Source: Klenkia sesuvii (GTDB taxonomy: Bacteria; Actinomycetota; Actinomycetes; Mycobacteriales; Geodermatophilaceae). From it: a DNA stretch of 64,000 nucleotides. The notes under the pieces were generated by a model. The model was not told the DNA's origin and did no database searches. It worked only from the letters and a program-made list of their open reading frames with translations. A program made the translations under genes and the position numbers. The stretch covers positions 1-64,000 of the forward strand of contig NZ_JBAPLU010000009.1 in assembly GCF_037083825.1 (NCBI RefSeq), written 5' to 3'. Shown here one piece after another: positions 60,321-64,000 of this stretch (position 1 is its first letter; each line of letters begins with the position of its first letter).

Positions 60321-61810
60321 GCGTGCTCGAGCTGGTCGTGCTCGGTCCGGTGGTGGCCGCGGCCCTGCTGGCGGTGGTGCCGGTGACCGACCGGGCCGCG
60401 CGGTGGGTCTGGCTGGCGGTGACCCTGGCCGACCTGGCGCTGCTGGCCGCGCTGGCGCTGGCCTACCGGACCCCACCGGCCGGCGGGCTGGCGTTCGAGC
60501 GGCAGGCGACCTGGATCCCGTCGGCGGGGGTGGGCTACCACGTCGGGGTCGACGGGCTGTCCCTGCCGCTGCTGCTGCTCACCGGGGTGGTGTTCGCCGC
60601 CTGCGCGGTGCACGCGCTGCGCGAGCAACGTCGACCCCGGGCCCAGGCGGCGCTGTTCCTCTTCCTGCAGACCGCCTGCCTGGGCGTCTTCGTCGCCCAG
60701 GACCTGGTGCTCTTCTTCGTCTTCTTCGACCTGACGATCGTCGGCATGTGGTTCTCCATCGCCGGCTGGGGCCACGGGGACCACCGCCGCTCGGCGCTGC
60801 AGTTCTTCCTCTACACCTTCCTGGGCAGCCTGGTCCTGCTGGCCGGGTTCATCGGCGTCTACGTCGCCGCCGACCCGCACACCTTCGACATCCCCACCCT
60901 CGTGGCGGCCGACCCGCTGGGCGACCACCCGGTCGGCGGCGCGGTCGTGCTCGGGCTGGTGCTGCTGGGCCTGGCCATCAAGACCCCCCTGGTGCCCGTC
61001 CACACCTGGCTGCCCCCCGCGCACACCGACGCCCCGGCCATCGGGTCGGCGGTGCTGGCCGCGGTGATGCTCAAGCTGGGCACCTACGGGTTCGTCCGGG
61101 TCGCGATGCCGGTGCTGCCCGACGCCTGGCGGGCCTGGGCGTGGGTGGTGGTCGCACTCGGGGTGGTGTCGGTGCTGTACGGCGGCCTGGTCGCCCTCGC
61201 CCAGACCGACGTCAAGCGGCTGGTCGCCTACACCTCGGTGACCCACATGGGCTACGTCGCGGTGGGCCTCGGGGCGGCCGGGCTCATCGACCGCGGCGAC
61301 CCGGTGCTGCGCCAGGTGGCGACCACCGGTGCGGTCACCCAGATGGTCAGCCACGGGCTGCTCGCCGGGGCAATGTTCCTGCTCGCCGGTGCACTGCACG
61401 ACCGGCGGGGCAGCTACGCGCTGGCCGACTACGGCGGGCTGGCCCGACCTGCGCCGCGGTTCGCCGCGCTGTTCGGCGTCGCCGCGTTCGGTTCGCTGGG
61501 CCTGCCCGGGTTCAGCGGCTTCGTCGCCGAGTTCCAGGTGCTCAGCGGGAGCATCGGGACCACCGCGTGGGCCGCCGCCGCGGTCCCGGGCATCCTGCTC
61601 ACCGCCGTGCTGCTGGTGCGGGCCACCGGGTCGCTGCTCACCGGGCCCACCCGCGGCCGGGCCGTCGGGTTCACCGACCTGCGCCCGCACGAGGCGGTGC
61701 CGGTGGCCGGCCTGCTGGCGCTGTCGGTGCTGGTCGGGGTGCTGCCCGGTCCGCTGCTGGCGTGGGTCACCCCGGCCACGGAGTCCCTGGTCGCCCTGGT
61801 CGGCGGCTAG
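60317..61810 (+). CDS. nuoM: NADH-quinone oxidoreductase-like subunit M
   Basis: 497 residues, 14 spans. VLFFVFFDLTIVGMWFSIAG is the span-5 block; the proton-transfer Glu of normal NuoM (FFE) is Asp here. AIKTPLVPVHTWLPPAHTDA-PAIGSAVLAAVMLKLGTYGF is fully conserved with its Lys residues. YGGLVALAQTDVKRLVAYTS-VTHMGYV and VSHGLLAGAMFLLAGALHDR are also standard. It is the best-preserved antiporter subunit of the operon. It starts with GTG overlapping the nuoL stop and ends in TAG. Confidence 0.92.
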   Translation: MSVLELVVLGPVVAAALLAVVPVTDRAARWVWLAVTLADLALLAALALAYRTPPAGGLAFERQATWIPSAGVGYHVGVDGLSLPLLLLTGVVFAACAVHALREQRRPRAQAALFLFLQTACLGVFVAQDLVLFFVFFDLTIVGMWFSIAGWGHGDHRRSALQFFLYTFLGSLVLLAGFIGVYVAADPHTFDIPTLVAADPLGDHPVGGAVVLGLVLLGLAIKTPLVPVHTWLPPAHTDAPAIGSAVLAAVMLKLGTYGFVRVAMPVLPDAWRAWAWVVVALGVVSVLYGGLVALAQTDVKRLVAYTSVTHMGYVAVGLGAAGLIDRGDPVLRQVATTGAVTQMVSHGLLAGAMFLLAGALHDRRGSYALADYGGLARPAPRFAALFGVAAFGSLGLPGFSGFVAEFQVLSGSIGTTAWAAAAVPGILLTAVLLVRATGSLLTGPTRGRAVGFTDLRPHEAVPVAGLLALSVLVGVLPGPLLAWVTPATESLVALVGG

Positions 61811-63268
61811 GTGTACGCCGACCTCGTCCCCGAGGCCTGCCTGCTCGGCGGTGCCGTCGCCTGCCTGCTCGGGGGCTCCTTCCTGCCCCGGACGCGGCAG
61901 TGGGTGGCCCGGGTCGTCGCGGTCGCCGCGCTGCTGGGCTCGCTGGTCAGCGCCGTGGTCACCGCCGTGGTCGCCGGCGCCGCGGGGCCCACCACGTTCG
62001 ACGGCAGCTACGCCCTGGACGGCGGGACCACCGCCGCCCGCGTGCTGGCTGCCGCCATCACCCTCGTGGTGGTCGCGCTGGGCACCGCCGAGCTGGCCGG
62101 CGACCGGCGGGAGAGCGAGACGTACTGCCTCCTGCTGCTGGCCGCGCTGGGCGTGGTCGTGCTGGCCGGCGCCTCGGACCTGCTGGTGCTGGTCGTCGGG
62201 TTCCTGCTGGCGTCGATCCCGGTGTACGGGCTGGTGGGGCTCGGCCGCACCCGTCCCGGCACCGAGGCCGCCGTCCGCACCTACCTGCTCGGTGCCCTGG
62301 CCGGCATCCTGCTCATGCTGGGGGTCACCCTGCTGACCGCGCTGGCCGGCGGGTCGACCTACCGCGAACTGGCCGAGCGGTTGCCGGGCGCGCCGCTCGC
62401 CGCGGTCGGCGTCGGCGTCCTCCTCGTGCTGGTCGGCCTGCTGTTCGAGGCCGGCGCCGTCCCGCTGCACCCGTGGGTGCCCGACGCCGTCCAGGGCACC
62501 CGGACGGCGGTGGCCGCGTTCCTGACCACCGTGCCCAAGGTGGGCGCCCTGCTGGCGCTGTCCCGGCTGGTCGAGACCGTCCCCGCCGCGGTGCCGGTGC
62601 GGCCGGTGGTCGGCGGGCTCGCCGCGGCCAGCCTGGTGCTGGGCACCTTCGCCGCGTTCGGCCAGCACGACCTGCGCCGGTTGCTGGGCTGGTCGACGGT
62701 CAGCCAGGTCGGGTTCCTGCTGGTGCCGGTGGCGGCGGCCGGTCGGTCCCCGCTGGCGGTGGGTTCGCTGGTGCTCTACCTGGCCGGCTACGCGGTCACG
62801 ACCCTGGCGCTGTTCGCCGTCCTGGCCGCGCTCCCCCAGCAGCGCACGCTCACCGACGTCCGGGGCAGCGCGCGGGCGCACCCCTGGCTGACCGCGGTGG
62901 TGCTGCTCGGCCTGCTGGGCACCGCGGGCACACCGCCCACCGCGGTCTTCCTCGGCAAGCTGACGACCTTCACCGCCGCCTGGGAGGCCGGCCTCGCCTG
63001 GTTGGTCGTCGTGGCGGTCGCGGCCACCGTGGCCAGCCTGTTCTACCTGCTGCGCTGGGGTGCGGCGGTGCTGCCGTGGTCGGCGCCGTCAGGGCCCGGA
63101 GCGGCGGCCGAGCCAGCAGACCCCGAACCAGCGGACCCCGAGCCGGCAGACCCCGGACCGGCGGGGCGGTGGGCGGCGAGCACCGCGGTGCTGTGCGCCG
63201 CCGGCGTCCTGGTGCTCGGCGTGGGCGGCGACGTCGTGCTGTCCGGGACGGCGGCGCTGGTCCGCTGA
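61811..63268 (+). CDS. nuoN: NADH-quinone oxidoreductase-like subunit N (divergent)
   Basis: 485 residues, about 14 spans. The overall NuoN pattern is present: DLLVLVVGFLLASIPVYGLV, LLFEAGAVPLHPWVPDAVQG, FAAFGQHDLRRLLGWSTVSQ-VGFLLV, and GTAGTPPTAVFLGKLTTF. The span-5 Glu (E-L-x-S-L) is missing and the broken-helix Lys (FKxxxVPFH) has become Glu. Proton transfer through this subunit is doubtful. A Pro/Glu/Asp repeat (EPADPEPADPEPADPGP, about residues 429-447) sits before the last span. The start is a GTG right after the nuoM stop. Confidence 0.82.
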   Translation: MYADLVPEACLLGGAVACLLGGSFLPRTRQWVARVVAVAALLGSLVSAVVTAVVAGAAGPTTFDGSYALDGGTTAARVLAAAITLVVVALGTAELAGDRRESETYCLLLLAALGVVVLAGASDLLVLVVGFLLASIPVYGLVGLGRTRPGTEAAVRTYLLGALAGILLMLGVTLLTALAGGSTYRELAERLPGAPLAAVGVGVLLVLVGLLFEAGAVPLHPWVPDAVQGTRTAVAAFLTTVPKVGALLALSRLVETVPAAVPVRPVVGGLAAASLVLGTFAAFGQHDLRRLLGWSTVSQVGFLLVPVAAAGRSPLAVGSLVLYLAGYAVTTLALFAVLAALPQQRTLTDVRGSARAHPWLTAVVLLGLLGTAGTPPTAVFLGKLTTFTAAWEAGLAWLVVVAVAATVASLFYLLRWGAAVLPWSAPSGPGAAAEPADPEPADPEPADPGPAGRWAASTAVLCAAGVLVLGVGGDVVLSGTAALVR

Positions 63269-63921
63269 CCGGCCCGCGCGGCCAGGATGACCGCCGTGCT
63301 GCGGTCCAGGTGTTCGCGCACGGCCGCCGGCCCGCGCTGCTGCACGTCGTCCAGGTAGGCCTGGTGCTCGCCCACCAGCGCGCCGACGTCGTAGGCCGGG
63401 CGCACGTGCACCAGCAGCAGGAGCACCTCGGAGTGCAGCCGGGCGTAGGCCTCGGTGATCCGCGGGCTGCCGGCTGCGGCCACCAGCGCGAGGTGCACCT
63501 GCGCGTGCGCGGTGGCGACGGCCGGCCAGTCGTCGTCCGGGGCGTCGGCGAGCTCGGCGACCGCTCGCCGGGCCGCGGAGAGCACCTCGTCGGGCCACCG
63601 CGTGCCGTGCGCCTCGCCGAGCAGCCGCACCGCCTCCCCCTCCAGCGCGCCGCGCAGCTGCTGCAGGGCCACGACGTCGGCGTCGGCGAACGCGGCGACC
63701 CGCACGCCCCGGTAGGCCTCGGCCACCAGCAGCCGCTCGTCGACCAGCCGGGCCAGCGCCGCCCGCACGGTGTGCCGGGAGGCTCCGGTGGCCGCGGCGA
63801 GGTCCTCCTCCCGCAGCGGCTCCCCGGGAGCCAGCGCACAGGTGAGCACCCGCCGCCGCAGGTCGTCGGCCAGCCGGGCCGTCGCGGTCGGCCCCGGCGC
63901 CGCCTCACGCCGCCGCGGCAC
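63043..63921 (-). CDS. GntR-family regulator (FCD type) with long tail
   Basis: 292 residues. Winged HTH (about 15-75): RLADDLRRRVLTCALAPGEP-LREEDLAAATGASRHTVRAA-LARLVDERLLV. FCD ligand domain (about 85-215): LQQLRGALEGEAVRLLGEAH, AHAQVHLALVAAAGSPRITE and EHQAYLDDVQQRGPAAVREH-LDRS, with the metal-binding Asp/His positions plausible. The frame continues about 75 residues into a Gly/Ser/Ala-rich tail that is antisense to the end of nuoN (226 bp overlap). A GTG start is used. It might control the operon it converges on or the gene to its right. Confidence 0.8.
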   Translation of the reverse strand: MPRRREAAPGPTATARLADDLRRRVLTCALAPGEPLREEDLAAATGASRHTVRAALARLVDERLLVAEAYRGVRVAAFADADVVALQQLRGALEGEAVRLLGEAHGTRWPDEVLSAARRAVAELADAPDDDWPAVATAHAQVHLALVAAAGSPRITEAYARLHSEVLLLLVHVRPAYDVGALVGEHQAYLDDVQQRGPAAVREHLDRSTAVILAARAGQRTSAAVPDSTTSPPTPSTRTPAAHSTAVLAAHRPAGPGSAGSGSAGSGSAGSAAAPGPDGADHGSTAAPQRSR

Positions 63922-64000
63922 TCGCGACCACCCCCGCGCGCCGCCGGCGGGCCGTGAGGACGGCGATGCCCAGCCCGAGCACCGCCACCCCGGCCCCGGC
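63905..64000 (-). CDS. C-terminus of a membrane protein (partial)
   Basis: The minus frame from the window edge reads AGAGVAVLGLGIAVLTARRR-RAGVVAS and stops at 63905. One hydrophobic span and an Arg cluster look like the end of a multi-span transporter. Its stop overlaps the GntR start by 17 bp, which suggests the GntR gene is the second gene of that operon. Confidence 0.45.
   Translation of the reverse strand, partial: AGAGVAVLGLGIAVLTARRRRAGVVASAAAA

Overview
This is a very GC-rich actinobacterial chromosome segment. Reading frames end almost entirely in G or C, GTG starts are common, and most operons use ATGA or GTGA stop/start overlaps. The gene content fits a soil- or rock-dwelling Geodermatophilaceae-type actinobacterium (Blastococcus, Modestobacter, Geodermatophilus): DosR-type dormancy regulation, Rv1733c-like membrane proteins, a three-helix-bundle dimerisation protein and a lycopene cyclase. 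The family assignment is an inference from content only.

Layout. 0-9 kb is a scarred accessory region. It holds the end of an IS3-family transposase that cuts a tyrosine integrase, an excisionase-like gene, a STAS protein, and a junction where a 5'-truncated phosphate transporter abuts a 5'-truncated, frameshifted ABC permease. An ABC permease/ATPase pair with a hotdog thioesterase follows, then an APC permease and a second thioesterase copy left by a partly deleted duplication. A 3' tRNA-like fragment lies at 8.39 kb. 8.5-25.6 kb is an envelope and signalling region. It has three OmpR-type two-component systems, two COG4705 membrane proteins, DedA, a GT39 glycosyltransferase, a glycolipid glycosyltransferase/deacetylase/DMT operon, UppP and FetB. 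Four 17-bp direct-repeat boxes (TTCAGG half-sites one helical turn apart) precede DedA, GT39 and both COG4705 genes, which suggests one regulon. 25.6-30.4 kb joins a plasmid-type ParB remnant to an aromatic-catabolism operon whose ring-cleavage dioxygenase has lost its 5' end.

30.4-47 kb is a dormancy-regulon island. It contains a DosR-like regulator, a DosS-like GAF/GAF histidine kinase with the putative heme histidine kept, three Acg-type nitroreductases, several universal stress proteins, CBS/BON protein, phosphoketolase, flavodoxin, a pyridoxamine-oxidase-fold protein and Rv1733c-like proteins. Nine palindromes of the form GGGNCC-NN-GGTCCC lie in its intergenic gaps and have the same 14-bp geometry as the mycobacterial DosR box. 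Several decayed genes sit among them.

47-55 kb carries a CPBP protease, dienelactone hydrolase, an MFS exporter with a divergent TetR repressor and three operator palindromes, lycopene cyclase, and small or uncharacterised genes. 55.2-63.3 kb is a compact complex-I-like operon with the seven membrane subunits A, H, J, K, L, M and N. It has none of the usual peripheral-arm subunits. In their place is a single protein with an acidic linker that only faintly recalls NuoB and NuoD and lacks Fe-S ligands. Several channel residues are also changed. A convergent GntR regulator overlaps its end.

The most novel-looking items are the orphan complex-I membrane arm, the TTCAGG promoter set that points to leaderless transcripts, and the DosR-box island.
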